From NCBI GenBank assembly GCA_019843655.1, contig JACDQD010000002.1, positions 13,415,154 to 13,479,153 of the forward strand: a DNA stretch of 64,000 bases, written 5' to 3'. Made by a program: the position numbers and the translations under genes. Positions 38,324 through 53,700 of this stretch are shown piece after piece. This stretch comes from Lethocerus indicus. Taxonomy: Eukaryota > Arthropoda > Insecta > Hemiptera > Belostomatidae. Numbering within the stretch: position 1 is the stretch's first letter; each line of letters opens with the position of its first letter. The notes under the pieces are model-generated. The model was not told where the DNA came from and did not search any database. It was given only the letters and a program-made list of their open reading frames with translations.

Positions 38324-41300
38324 AAGTGTTGGACAGAAGAAAACAGACGGGTCCTCCCGTCCCTATCCCCCTCTCGAATTCCGGTACGCCACACAAATAT
38401 AAATAATCCCCCGTCTAAATAGCCGTAAGGGAATCCCGGGAGGATCCGTAAGTGGCGTACAAGTTTACAAATTACAGGTAGGTCTCGGGAGCGTCCTGCA
38501 CGCGTTCGTTTTCCGATAACCCCCCGGCTCTCCCATTAATAACGCGGCGACGGTTCCATTAATATTTCCGAGATTTCCAGGGAGTGAGGAGGAGTGTCAC
38601 CGTCATCCAGGGAGGGGCCGGCCGGTAGCCAGCACAGCATACCACCTACTCATCTCTACCTGCTCTTCCATTTAATCCAATCTTAAAACTCCGCCGTCAT
38701 TTTTATGAATTATCATTTAGGTTTTTTCAGTTTCCTCCATCTCAAGCACTACACTGAAAAGGCCCTCTGCGATACGAGTTGTGATACTCTCAACAACGTA
38801 CTACCAAGATCACGAATTAGTAGAGTTATAACACAGTACAACGTTGTGATATACGTATACTCAAAGGCTTTAATTATTGGTGTATCTCATGACGAAAGTA
38901 TATCTAAAATTATAGTTACTATTTTGAAGATAGTTTAGTGGCATGGCATTTATAATTATGAATAGTTTGTATTATTTGTAGAAGAAGTAAGTTTTATATT
39001 ACTAAATAGTGAAGTAAGTAGTGAGTATTCTGTTATTTAGTTGACCCGATGGGGGAGCGAAGTTTCTCAATAAATTTGACTTTTCGTTGAGAATCTCTTT
39101 TCCCTTTCAATATTTGTAGATAATGTCAACTCATTTCTCTTGACGGTGAAGCCGATCGGACCTAGTAAAAGTTCAAAGGTGTCGGTCCGTCACGTTTACA
39201 ATTAACTTTTATTAACTAACCTCCCGCTCTCTCATCTGTTTCTTCAAACTCAGATTTAAGCCCGATGCGAAAGATAAGCGTAATATATTTACGGCGGAAA
39301 GGCGATGCAGTGTAGCAACGAGCCTTGTAAAGGGTTCCCGCGCCGGTATACTACCGATACTGTTCCGATGGTTATCGCGGTTTTAATCGGATTTCGGTTT
39401 GCTGCGCTACGCCGCTTAAAAGTGTTATGAATGCATTACACATCCAAAATGGGTAATAGCCGTTCCATAAACAGAATCTTATTAATATTTCATTACAAAA
39501 ACTGAATCTACACGAATACGGTCTCTTGAGAAACACACATGACACGGCATCTATAAAGAAAACGAAGCAAAAAAAATAGATCGGAGACAAATTGGAGACA
39601 TTTTCCGATTAATAGCAAGGAAACTATGAGGTATTCGCAAGAAAAAAGAATAATCAGATTTAAACATAATAACAAACGGAAATAAAAACAGAATAAAATT
39701 GTATACTTACATTAAGAAATAAGAAAACTGTTTAAACCAATACAAAAATAGACCAGGAAACGTCCAAGAGATCGTCTCTGTGGAATAAAAGCCAACATGT
39801 ACATTATCCGGAGAAAGGTTGACTGTTACGTATCGCCATTACATAATAAATTAGAATAGTTCGTGAACTCCGGTTTTGTTCCGGCCGAGACCGTTCGTGA
39901 AAATGTCTAAGACCGAAATCACTCTACAAATTACACTGTAATTCTGACGTCGTTGCACGATGTGTCAACCGGGCATGAAAAACAGGAATGAATGATCTAC
40001 GAGCGTGATATTTTCTCTCGATTCGAGCCAAACACAAAACGCTACCGGCGGTTGTTTATTAGTTGCGCCCCTTATCTCGGATCCGGTTAATTGGTGTATT
40101 CGAAAAACCGGCGTGGGCCTGAGAAAGCTTCCACCGGGTTTTTTTCCTCGTTCTTCATCCACCGCTAGGCGGGGTGTAGAGGAACGAATTTGAAAGAAAG
40201 AAATCCGCGACCCGGACCGGGACTACTTTTTGCCCTCTCCGGGCCAATTTGTCAGCGCGCCCTCCCCCCCTCGGGCCGAGATATATCCCCCGGCTGGCGA
40301 TAAATATGAGGCCCCGCTCGCCAGATCTAAATCTAAACCGATAACCTACACCCCGCCCTCCGTCCATTGTTCCTAGCCAACGCAAGAATTGTCAGTTTTA
40401 TTATTGCTCATCGGCGTTTGAAGAACGTTCAACCTGCCTCATGTTTGGACAGATCTTCGTACGTGAATATACTCAGAGTGCTGGGACTTCGGGAAGTGCG
40501 ATCGGAGTAGAGCCGGCCGGTCAAGTCTACCAGATGTCACCGGTGTCAATACGACAAACTATCGTAGTACGATCGGGTAATTTTCGTAGGAGCCTTAAAT
40601 ATTTAACCTTTTACGGTTTAATGTACAGAAGTTGAAGGGAAAGAAATCATCTACTGGCATCTATCATTCTATTATTAGTCTGCAAATCCGCTCTATCATT
40701 TCCCAACTGAGCCGATCATTATTCTGTCCGCGTTCGTGGATCTATGCAATTTGTACAATTTTAGCTAACTGGTTCATAAATGTCGTGCATACATCAAGTC
40801 AGACAGCGTGCACTGTGAACCCGGAGCCCAACCCGAATGATAAAACTGTTACCATTTGTCGCACATTGTTCGAACCGAGGCTGGGTGGCGGCGTCGGGGG
40901 CATTGAAATATTCGATTCCATTACATATCTGATCTGAGACGGTAGATGGACCTACCGCGTTACAACTAACAGTGTGCGTTTGAGCTTGGCTCGTGTCCAA
41001 ATACTGGAATTACGGAAGTTATTCGAGACTTTTAGCGGTCAATTCGTATTCTGTCCGGCGGAGAAGAATAAAGCCCCGGCAATCAGCGGAGTCCGATTTA
41101 TGAGCATCGACGAAGCATTTATTCTGGAATTTTCTAAAATGCGGACCCGATACATTTAATTCAATTTATTCACTCGCTTGTACCGAGTCCTCTTCAGTTG
41201 TCCAATAACTCAATTATTTAATGGAGATGGATACTGTCCACAATTTGCACCTAATCCGATCAAAAATGCTCTGTTTTCTCTGTTTCATTACTTCTGTATA

Positions 41301-44300
41301 ATTTTAAGTTGTTTCATATATAGATTATAAGCACAGGATTATGTTGTGGAAGTGTACTGTGCACCTATACGATAACATCTCGAACAATTTTGACCCGTCC
41401 ACTTACACAAACTACTTATTTTATAAGTCAACGGTAAGTAAACCTCGCTGGCTTACTGGTTTCATCTTCCTTAGTATCCAAGTAGAAAGTACGGTTATGA
41501 CCCGGCCATTTATTTTTATCGTCGAGTGAGCAGGAGCTGACCTGCGGGGGTCGCACTCGTCACTCATATTGGCCTACGTATTGTTCATATATGTCTTTTC
41601 TATTCGGTACAATCGTCGAATGCAGTGGGTTGAAATGATACGAACTTTACGAGTTTCCGCCATGCCGGTGTTTTCTTCGTCTTCGGTGGTCCTCGCGATT
41701 GCTTTATACGATTCAATGCTGTCTATTTTATAGTGCCGGCAGTTTGCTTAAAACTTTTATTTATTAGCGCTATAAAATGTTATAAAAAACTCAGAAGATG
41801 TGTTTAGCTTTGCCGAGAGACGGTGAATTAAGGATTCACCTTATAGGCAACTTTTATTAGTTTTCTTTATTATTAGAATGTTTTCAAGTTTTCGGCCTAC
41901 CGGCTTGCATTGCTAGTCTATCCCGACTGTTAGGTCGTGGGCTAGGCTTCTTGTGGTCAACATTGTGATAACGTTGAGAACTGGTTGTACAGGAGCCTCA
42001 ACGTGTGCGCGAGGAGTCCGGCAGGTTGTACGTAATAAACAATTTATTAGAAGGAAGTACTTGAATGGAACAAACAGGTGTCCCGGTTTTGAAATTATTC
42101 GAATTAAAGTTCAAAATCGAATCCCGACCACCGGCGGTTAACCTCAGTCCGACCTCTCTCCACATTTTCCCGACTTTTTTTCATATCAATTGCGGTCCCC
42201 GAACTATTTACTTCAATTGATTACCAAGGCCGAATCGACAAATCACTGTGGAGGTGAAAGTAAAATTTTTCTATTGTATATAACAGTATATCTGTTTAAA
42301 TAATGCTCTGGGCCGCATTGAATTATAAGTTGTTGATATATTTTGCGTTTCCCTACGTATTGAACGTACGGTGTAGTAATATATACACCTCCGTTCGAAT
42401 CTGTTGAAATCTACTAATATATGTGCTATTTGATTGGTATTTTATATAGGCATTATTCACTTGTATTGACAGTTATTATAGTACAACGGCGTTAGAATAG
42501 GACTCTAGCACTCTCTGTTCAGTAATTCAGATGCGCATTAAATTCATTATATCAACTTTATTTTATTTTTAAATTGTGAAGATTGAAACGTTAAATAAAA
42601 AATTTCATAGAAATGTTTTAAATTAACGTTCGCCGGTACCCAAAACCGATGACCACGTGCTCGATAAGTTATTTATTTATTTTTATTTGAATAACAAATA
42701 TATTTTAATTCCCCGCTTAAAAAAATACCGTAGTACGTAGTCATTTACATGTTACAATGGTGTTGTTTCTTTAATGATTTTTTGCGCCTTCAAGCATATA
42801 TGAAAGTTAAAAACACATTTTAATTGTCTATTGGCCTGGGGTGTCTACCTTGCTTTTGTTGAAGTCAACGAGAGGTTATATAAGGACTCACTTTGCCTCC
42901 CACCTACGATTTGAACGGAATTAAAGAATGAGGACAGAAATCAAAGGATGCCGATTATTTCGATTTGAGGAAAAGAATTAATGAAACGGATGACCTATTG
43001 CTGGTTTTGAGAATAGCGGGAACGTTCGCAGTATATCTTCGCTCGGGCCATTAGTTTTTCAGTAGCCTACACGTACAGAGGATTAAATGGGGGAAGAAAT
43101 ACAATATTTCTGGATCGTTAGTAACGGTTGGCCTCGAACGGGTTGTGTATCCGGAGGTCGGGGAGCAATCAATCTTGCGTAGTAGTTTTGGCCTTGGAGG
43201 GCGGGAGGCGCCGCGCCAGTGTGACCCCCACCGCCGATACATCACTTCCGCCCCCGCATCACCCCGCCCAACACCACTTCCGGTTATACCTGACCGGCAA
43301 TAGACCGATAATTAAACTTGGCTTAGTTTTGACCTTTTCGTTGCTCAGCCTTGATATTTGGTAGCGGTTCAATGGCGTTAACCTCAGTGCACGGTCGCAG
43401 AATCGAGGCTGTCAACCTTAGGCTTAGCTCCACCGGTTGGTTGTCCTAGATCTTCATCCATTGGATATTATATTAGTACAATTGGAGCTATGTAGGATCA
43501 TATTAGCAATATAAATGAGGGGAAAGGCTTCGCTTAATTTCATGACGAATAGGCCTCCAAAGGCTTACTCTCATTTTTTCCATTCATCTCTATTTCTCGC
43601 TAGCGACGTAATTTTACTTCCACTTGCATCTGTTCCTGGGTCCTTGGTTTCCTTAATACAGATTCCGAGTGTCACAGTGGACCGGTAATTTTTTTGCAAA
43701 ACAAATTTTCTGTTGGGGTTTTCTCCCGTGGCCTTTGATGACAAAACTTAATTCGTTACAACGATTCAACGGTTGAAGTCCACTTTGAATTCATCTTCGT
43801 GTAAAAGGACAGCAAAAATGCCCGCAGGATGTATCACTGCGCACATCACTGTATAACTCGGCGCAACACTGACGATGGCGAAAATCATTAACCAGTCTGC
43901 CAGTGTCCCCAATCCTCGCAGTCCACTATATACATGTCTTAAATTTAGAAAATATTTTATCTTAACTGTCTTTTCATATGCAAACTGAAATGTTGGACTC
44001 TCCAACACATCTAACAATAAGTTGTGATCCGTATTCGATAAAAAAACACGTTCCGTTTTTTAAAGAAATACGAAGCATTAGAAGTGGATTTATTGAACTG
44101 TGTAATATAAAAAAATTTCGGAAGTATAGTTCTAACAAGAGTAATTATTGAGTATTAAAATAATGCAGAAGGGTTTATCATTCGCGGATTTGAGCAGATT
44201 TGAATTAAGCTGCAACTAACGCTACTAGTGACTAGGCGCTCTTTTGTTCACTGTTCCCGTCCGAGTGAACTTTCCCTCGGAGGACTGTGCAAGCCTAACC

Positions 44301-47300
44301 TCTATAAATAACGCACGCATGTGTACGAAAAGAACGTGGTAATTTTAAGTTGTAACCTCATTTCTGATCCCATTATATCATTTTAATCCAGCGTAATTGT
44401 ACACTAATACATCTAGCAGTCACCCAAACGGACTGACTATTCAGGGCATGAGACCGAACAATACTTGAGTGCAATACATCTTACTTTGCCCACTGTCCGA
44501 GATCACGCTATATGATTTATAATAACTTCGATACGAGTCCCGCGGTATTATACAGAGCAATATTTATTTTTAGATTTGCTTGAGCCTGGCGTCTAAAGAC
44601 GTTTGAATACCCCTATTTATATTAAATTAACTTATACTTTATAAAAGTTTCCATATACAGTAAATTTTAGGTAGGGATAGGCGAAATAATTATTTCCTGG
44701 TAGCGTTTATATTTATGTATAAGTTATATATAAAACTTCGACACTTCTATCCAGCTGACCATTATAAAAGGAAATACTCGTTGTTTTCTGAAATGGTAAC
44801 TGTGTCAGCCCAGTTTTTCAACGCCGTACAATATATCTTAATTTAAAATAAACTGTGCCCAAAGTGCCTTTACGATATTAACTGACCCTATTGCAATTCC
44901 TTTCTTCGATATACAGCTTGAACAGCTGTATAATATACTTGTTTATTGGGCTTATTTGTGCCACACTTTCCCACCGACACATTTTCAAGCAGTGCTATAC
45001 AACTCATCCACGTACAAGGAGTCAATGTTGCTCCCTGGAATATCGTCAACAGTGGTCATGAACTGTCAGTGCCCGTATCAAGGAAAGTTGAAAAATAGAA
45101 AATATTCGTATACCTCTTTATTGGTGAGCGGCCGTTGCCCGATCGAGCAATAAAAGAAAAAAATGTTTAAAATCGGGGCATAAGTGTTTTATCGCGTTTT
45201 GTTCCCCGTGTTGACAGATTAATCCGTTCCGGGGGCCCGAAGTCGTTTCTCATAGCGCGTGGCTTTTAACAAACGGTCCGCCGTGACCCGGCGTTTTGCC
45301 TTTGTACACGGATTACTTAATGTATTATGCGGGGGTTCGCCCATTAGTAATAAAGACAAATTTATAGCTCCCCGTTGTCAATTAGTGGGGCGCGACCCTA
45401 CCCCCCCGGGCCAAACCGTTTCTGGGGCCCCCGGGCTCGCCGCCCCTCCTTCAAATATCTTTCCTTGCCGTTAACGAGTGCCCGAAAAAATTACCGCCCT
45501 CACTCACTCCGTCTTACTTTCACCGGGCCTATGCCTACTATTTGTACATTGAAACATTCTCCAGAAGTTTGTCGCTAGACTAAGTTCCATCTTGTTATCT
45601 CAATATTGGTAAAGCGGTGGAGGAGATTTTTGCAGGAGGAAAATGTTGCACTCGCTTTCACAAGTTGACGTCACTTTTTCCTAGAATTACTTGCTGAAAT
45701 GAAACGACGATATTTATATTTTAGAAATACATCTCGTTCACTTATCTTACTAACGCTCTCTATGTCAAAGGAAAATACTTTGTACACGATTCTATTTCTA
45801 AAAAATGTTCACAATACTTCCTCCAGAGAAACCGTGGCAGAACTATGTGGTACATTCCAATTCCATTCTCGGTGATATGATAAAATGTTGCGACGGCTTA
45901 CGGAAATTAATTTCCCAATCTTATTTCGTTATGCAGATAAACCTATTTAATGACCGTTATGTCATTTTCGATGCGTTGCCTCCGCGGGAAAGGAGGGAGC
46001 CCGATACTGAAATAGGTATGCGTTTTCATAACGTCCATATATTATAACGGGGACGGTAGTTAAATGGGCCAGTATTTTAATTCGAGCGTTTACAAAACGG
46101 CGGTCGAGGTCGGCGGGGGGTCGGCCGATATTGGGCCGCTACGGTTAGATTAATTAGACATACCCGGCTCGGTCTCTCACTCTGCCGCCCCCGACAACCG
46201 GACAGCTCCGATGTAACCATACCCGGCCTCCGCGGCCGTTGCTCAACGCCCCAAAGCCAGCTTTTCACCCCACCTTCTCCTTATTGATATATCGCACTTC
46301 GGCCGTGGACACCGTTGTGGAGAAATTTCGCTCACGCCTCTTTCCTAATTATACTCTCGTTTTTTTCAGTTTGGGAGCTATCCCCCTGATGCAGATGTAT
46401 TCCGGAACTAATCTAACAGTCGACAAAATTCTAGCTCGGTTCAAACATTTAGTTGTGTGCGTAAAACATGCGTGCAACGTACAAACAATATCGGCTGATG
46501 TTCATATCAAACCTTATCCTCCGAGCAGATGATGATTTTTCTTCAACCATACTTTGTCCTGTTAAAAATTGTCTTCTCTTTTACGCATAAAATAATCTAA
46601 AATATTCGAAAACATCCTTCGGATTTGATTGTGAGTTTAATGAATAGTCTATCGTCTATTCTCTAGAAGTTGTAGTTAATACAGGATCGCATTCGGCCGT
46701 AATGTCTTACTTCATTAAAAAGTAATGTTGTCGCCGCATTTAATATTTGAACTGTTATGTCTTTTAGTCCCGAATCCAATCCCTTCACCTGTAAATATCC
46801 CACGGTCGACATTTAAAAAAAAGAAAGGACCATTTCCGAGTTAATATTTCGCTCCACATTTCTGCAATCCGAACCTAATTTTTTCTCTTCCGAAATTTTC
46901 TAATTTTCCTCTTTCTTATTTCTTGCGTCCCATTAGCGCTGGACACGATTCAACGGCGCTGAAAACCGCGCGGTCGGCGCCTTTCAGTAGTCACGGGGCC
47001 GCGCCCGCACTTTCCAATCTTCGTACAGCGTTAATTTCCGATCGACCGGCTGAACAAAAGCGAGGTCCTCCCATGTGGCGCCCTATGGGTGAGTGCTGAC
47101 ATTTTGGCTGCCCTAAAAGATTAAAGTCAATTAACGGAGGTTAGTGCTTGAAAACGTGGGTTTAAGTGGGGATTTTGCATACCTGTAGTGCTGAATTGAA
47201 TTTTATAGTACGTTAGAAATGAATATCCAGAGGCACCATCGGCTTCCCTTAATATCTATCGGATATGGTATGTTAACTGGAGAGCGGAAAATATATCGGT

Positions 47301-47713
47301 TTATACTAAACTATATTCATTTCTTCTTTCTTAATGAATATCAAATAGCATGTGAAATCACAAATTGAGTAGTGGTTTTCACACCGTATGAGAGAATTAA
47401 TTAAAACAAAAAAGTACTTCTTGGTGTCAAACACGTGAATAACATCTAACCGTTGTGTTGGTGGGTAAACCCGTGAGTCAGAGTATAAGGAAAGCGAATG
47501 CTCTCTATCCCCTTCGTCCACATCTCTAATGTTATGAATATGGTATGTTCATGAATACTTCTTCATGAAAATAAGATCCTTCTACATCTTCCTCTCGTGG
47601 CTTGGGAGGTATACGAGACATTAACGTCAATTCTTCTTGGAGCGGTGTAACTGTCGGGCTGTCGACCCGGGGTGACCCGCCAAGGGTCAGCCGGCCATTA
47701 ATAAGCGTCGCGC

Positions 47714-47717
<4 letters not shown>

Positions 47718-47745
<28 letters not shown>
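47718..47745. repeat. (AT)14 dinucleotide microsatellite
   Basis: Uninterrupted 28-bp AT repeat between a CpG-rich block and AT-rich sequence. Confidence 0.95.
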
Positions 47746-47748
<3 letters not shown>

Positions 47749-50700
47749 TTAAATTAATTAGACACCGGATCCGGCGCTATTAAGGGAATTATTTATGGTT
47801 GCGACCGCCTCATCAGTTTGACGCAGATCTCGAGGGAGGTGCCAGAGGCGCAGATCTCGCGGGGCGGAGGTTTAATGGCGTTTAATTGAATAACAGGCGC
47901 CGGTTAGACCGGCAGTTCTACCTTTGAAGCCCACGCCTAAGTACCATTCAATGAAAGTCCGCTGTTTTAAACTTAGCAGATAATCGTTATTCACCCGATA
48001 CAGCTTGTAGTACTGCGAGGAAGTGAATACGGAGTGTTCTGAATATTGGTAACTAAAGGACATCGATTATTACTCCTTAGTACTAAAAATTGCAAAGCTC
48101 TGTCAATAACAGGTCTGCTCAGTATTATATAACCATAATTCTACTAAGATTCAACTAAGGCCCATCATACGATACATATAAAACTATAATTATTTCTACC
48201 ACGTTAAGGTTCTTACTACTTATAATGTCATACTTTATTATTCCAGTCTGAAACAACGCACTTTAACTTTATTTCAATGAGTCAGTGAAAATTTCACATT
48301 GTATTCACTGCGATCGATAAAGTTACAGTGGATGTCACCTCTATAATCAATTACAATGGAACATAATGTCGCGTTCATTTCCTGAATACTAAGCGCGGAA
48401 AAATTATACGCTTGTTAAATATGAAATACGAGTTTCATAATATGTTTAATTACCGGGGCATATTTGTTTAAGGGTAATTATCGTCCTACGTGTCAATATG
48501 GGTGGTGATTTTCAGATCGGTATCGGAAGGCCATTTTTAATTATTCCTTAGATTATCGTATCGAAGATTTAAAAAAAAAATAATATTTCCCTTCGCGATT
48601 TTGAACGGGTAACATAATTATAGATAATTATTATGAGTGCAACGTAATTAGGATGAAACAAGAGGGAGAGAGCGATTAACAGTCTAAGAAAACCAACTGG
48701 TGACATATTAGTCACAAATGCAGCATTAACAACGGCTGTTTATTAAAGAAAATTGTAGATTTAAGATTAGTCATTAATGTTGTCGACCGAGGCCTGAATC
48801 AAAAGTAATATTATCACTGAACTGACGCATTGAATTCTCCATCTGTTTAAATGCTACCCATTTAAAATATGGGATTGATAATGCTAGTATAACATGTTAC
48901 TATTCCTAATAACAATAAGAATACGATTGCTAGTACTGCATGAGATATATTTTAGTTTCTATGTAAATTATAATATTAAATTCTCTTGATTTTCTTAGTC
49001 TGAGATCATAAGTTTAGTAACACTTAATTAATGTAATACATCCTTTTTAAATACCCTTTGTGAGTTTTATGTGGGAAGTGAAACAATATTAGGGTCAGTA
49101 CAACCTGGTGGTGGGCTAACTGTCGAAACATCGTGTAAATAATGTCCTTCCTAAAATAATTGTAATGTTCCCTTGGCACGAGTATGACATACCTCAATTT
49201 TGAATAGTTGCCGACAAAATAATATACATTCTATGTATATTCACGTAGAGAGCAGCTGTCCTATCCATAGATATATGGTTCAGGGCTTAATTCTCTAGTC
49301 CTTTCTGCGGTGATTATTAATTGACATCATTCTTAAAAAAATGTTCCCAGCGGCGAAGTTTTTTCGTATCGGAGTCCGCTTTAGGAAACCCAAGTGGGAT
49401 GACGGCCCACGGTAGTCTCCTCGGATGAAGGTATGTTTATAAAAAGAAAAGGTAATTTTGCTGGGAAATGAAATATTTACAGTTGGAACAAGCCGCGTCG
49501 AATCACGGAGGACGGAGATCTTGTTCAAAATGTCCCAAACGGATAGCGACCGATACATTCAACGTGCAGGCTGTTTCAAACAGAACCTATTTACAACATT
49601 TGGTGAAAATCAAATAATAAATTTATAAATGAGGGAAGTGAACCGGAGTGTTGGATCAGCGCCGGCATAATGACTCGCTCTTTCCTCGCATTTTCCAGAA
49701 TCAGTTAACGCGTGTGAGATTTAACCTTGCGATTATGTCCGATCTAAGTCCTATGAAAAGGTCATATTGATTCAGTTTGCAGAGCGCGCAGTCCGCGACT
49801 CTCATGTCCTTGCGTTTTGAGGAAGAAATATCATTTCGTATTAGCATTATTCTACACGCGATAGGTGCAGTATTACCCACCGCGCGCATTATAATCCCCC
49901 GGTAGGAAACAGTTCATTCTCATCGGAATTTTTATAACATTTGAATTTATAGTGCAGGGCGTGAAATGACGTGTAAAGATAGATATATCCGCCATGAAAT
50001 GTATTAGGAGAATATATTATCATTCTCATTGTTAGAAAATGCGTGATTCTTGTAAACAAAATTAAAACAATTGTAATAACGTATTAAGTTAATAAGAATG
50101 TGAAATATCTATACTTGATAAGTTAAAATTAACTTAATATGAGCACTACATTTCCAATATAGCACTTTCATTATAAATGGATTCAATTCAGAGTTGATAA
50201 GTTGACTAAGACCGCATTGAGGCCCGCACTTGAGGGGGCTGTTATGAATATAATTTATATTTCTGTTTTTAGAAGTGTTAATTATTTCCAGCCTGTCCAC
50301 GTGTCTGAATTATTACCGCTGTCATAACACCTGTAGCCCACCTCAAGTTGGAAAACGGGATAATTCTTTGAAAATCATAATTTATAAATGACTTTAGAAA
50401 TTCTATTAATAAACGGTATATGCACTGGGGTGTTTTATCGGTGACACTTTAATTGCGTGAAGGAATATTAAAAAATCATTGAAGAACGCTTGGCACCTTC
50501 AGGCGCCCATTCTATAGTGTGAACAACATTATTTGATCCTTCCAACAAACTAAATTCATCAGTGTTTAATAACGTATCGCAATTTTACGACTCATTTTAT
50601 TCATAGAAATGCGTCATGATATTTCAGGCATAATAAATCAAACGAACCGTATAATGGACGTCATACATTCTTGACTCATCATGCAAATTAAAGAGCATAA

Positions 50701-53700
50701 TTCATACGGGCTCGTGAAAAAGCTGTGGGACATTTATTTAAGGAAACAATGGAAGTTCGCGAGTGTTGAATCGGAAACAAACCGTCGGGTCGTAAATTTC
50801 ACCCAAATAGGTTTTAAATTAGAAAAACTCTTTTTTTTCTTGGTTGATTCATGCAATGTTAGGCTCGGCCTTCATGATTATTCATTTTTATTAATTTAAA
50901 TCTTCCTAGCTAAAATTATGCATGTGCTAATGTAATCTAAATCGACGGATACAAAGGTCGATATTTTTGTTCAAGTGTTTGCAATTGATGAATGATGACG
51001 AGTTTGTAAAAGGGAGCATGCCACAGTAGTGCGAGTAGTGACATCACCTAGCATGCCTCCCGCATACATTCAGACCTCGCGCTGGCCAGATACCGAATGG
51101 AAATGACCAGGATTTATTGCACTTGTAAAATACCGTAAGGGACCAATGAATTGCGGGTGCCTCGAACACGCCTCGAGTTATAACCCCGTATTTCATTACG
51201 GCCAAAAAATAATAAACAGCGAAGAACAAAGAACTAAATCTTTTCGGTGTTTACCGGTATTTGATTTACCGTTGGCCGGTGTCGGAGCGGTGGGACTCCA
51301 ACGGGCACGTTTATTTCCGACCGCCATTTTGTGCAAATTGCGGATAACCAGTACGGCGAAACCGGAACCGTTAAGCCGCGGCCCGGAAAAACATGCACCG
51401 GCAGTTATAACCATTTACTAGAACCAGATCCGAGCTGGAATCTTTCTCGGCGAAAGGTCAGAGTGTACATGGGTGCCATTAGTGCCGTTCGGCCTTCCGC
51501 TGTCTGGCCCCAGGCTCAATTAAGACTTATTTGCGCAAATAGTCCAAGCCATTACTTTGTAAGCTCCGAGTTAAACAAATCACCGGGGATCTCGTCACGC
51601 CCGCCAGCTGTATATCAGTGTGTTGACGTCTCTAACGCAATCCAGTCCATACATCTGTAACCGTTCGAAGGTCCTCCGGTTTTTCTGAGATAGTGCCCGG
51701 CCTATCGATACAAAACATATCGCACATGGTCTAATATAAGGCACTTTGTCACCTTTTGGCGCTCCAATGAAGTTATAGGACAGTATTTCCTGATTGCAAC
51801 AATAAAATACGAATTGCTAAAGAATAATCACGGTGTCATCGGGTGCATAATGCGGACTAGGTTTTTAATTCAACTTATATTTAACTCGGTGTAGATACTA
51901 TTATGCTGTTATTATAGTAATTTAAAGATTTCATTCGCCAATTTATCACGACTAGCCCGCATTCAACCCGAAGAGTTATATTTTAATATTATTAAGCAGA
52001 TTATTGTATGGGTGAATAGCTTAACAAGACTAACGGACGACGAGCGAGGTCAAGAATTCGCTACAATGACAGTTATCCCTGTTTATAAAGGTCCACTACG
52101 TACGCAATAAACCCGCAGCCACGATGCGCGTATATATGTTTATACAGGCAAGTCGCGGTGGCACGGGCGCAAAGGGCTCCTCGGCACCCGCCTTCATTTA
52201 CACATTAATGTTTCTCGCCCAACATTATTGCGTATAATTTACACCCCCTTTTATTGTCACGATGCTTCGTATTGTAAAATAGGAGGGTTTTACTGCCGAG
52301 GCGGGTCGCGGGCGTGTGCACGAAAGCGCCCTTATTGTCGACAGTATATCATCGACTCCAACAAGAATTTCCGCCTGAAAAGAAATTCGTGACCCGAGGA
52401 CTGAACGAACCTTCGAATTCACCTGCTCCATTGTAGCCCGGCGTCGCGATTTCTTGGACGTCATCGACTCAAGTCGGTTAGACCTTCTCGGTACCGGAGA
52501 AGAAATAATAATTGTACATTCGTTTTTTTTAATGTCAGTACCTCAACAATAAAGCTAGAAAACTAACTCCGACTGAAATTAAGGCTAGTTCGGACAGAAA
52601 AATATTAAGCTCCCGGTAAAGTGGTAATTACTTCTTATCTTCGTAATTACAGTAATTAGCGGATGAGATAGCGACCGATACTGATATGCGATCACTTTTA
52701 CCAGAATGGGTGGAAAGCGGGAAGGTAAATGTTGGTGGAAAGAAACTAATAACGTAGAGTCAGTAGGTCGAGGGCGTGGGGCGAGTTGGCGGGAGAGGGT
52801 CGTCCGGGAGGTAGGTAGGTATCTCGGCCAATCGGGGAGGAGGATTCTTTCACGACGCCGGCGTCCGCCCAATTAAAACAGATCTCGGCGCTATTTCCTG
52901 GATGCAAATGAGGGGAGCGTGCAAGCCACGGCCGTCGTCTCCCTTCATGCTAGGCTGACCACCAGTCTTTTGCAATTTTCCCTCACCGGCCCGTTATCGC
53001 CGGATCTGTCTAGAGTGCACGCCGTAATGGCCGATCCCTATGATTTCCTCCTCCCACCGGGCAGGCAGAACGAGCGCCTTCCTTAAAATGAAAGTAAGCA
53101 AATAACACTCCGAGGGCCGTTTTACGCAGATTCGACCCGGCTCCAAACTATGGAAATTCTCCCGTTCGAACCGACAGTTGTTGGCCGGAGATACGCGAGC
53201 GATTCCCGGTTCCTAATAGGCCAGAGTTGTCTATTTCTGGAAAACTCCTCGAGCGACTCGTGTATCTCCCTCTCGTTCCCGACTTTCATCGATCGCTTCC
53301 ACGATGCGGGTATTTCCTCCTCGGGGCGTTTCCGACCTTCTCTAAACCGAACCTTTTATAAACCACCGGCCTTTCTGCTGTAGGTAATCGGCCGGCTATC
53401 GAGTTCGAAATATAAGGCCATATAGTAATATAAATAAGTATGCGGATTATTTATTACGATTGCAATACTTTCTTCAATATAAATCATGAATGATTGTATA
53501 CCTTGAAATAAATGCGTATTTTTAATTATTTATTGATTTCAAATTATGAGGAATCATAAGGTACATTATTTACATTGTGTATTTTTGTTCTTCCTCTTCT
53601 ATCTTCCGATTATTCCTGTAATTCTTGCGTTATCAAACATAAAGCAATCATTTGATCTACATTATAACAATCGTTGGTACATTTAAGTGTACCCTACGTG

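Larger units (their letters stand above)
32557..47717. other. Long unique noncoding stretch
   Basis: No gene recognised in about 15 kb. CpG-rich blocks at about 33750-33900, 34830-35060, 35860-36050, 38340-38640, 40040-40380, 43130-43300, 45180-45520, 46060-46260 and 46960-47100 alternate with AT-rich DNA. The longest open frame (36442-36783, 113 codons) has no recognisable domain. Small hairpins and a trinucleotide repeat inside it are listed separately. Confidence 0.55.

Noticed and set aside
42105..42140. tRNA 3'-end-like AAATCGAATCCCGACC
   Set aside because: No matching A box or tRNA arms upstream.
51115..51126. TATTGCACTTGT, identical to the 5' part of miR-92/25 family members
   Set aside because: The match ends after 12 bases, and flanking sequence shows no precursor hairpin.
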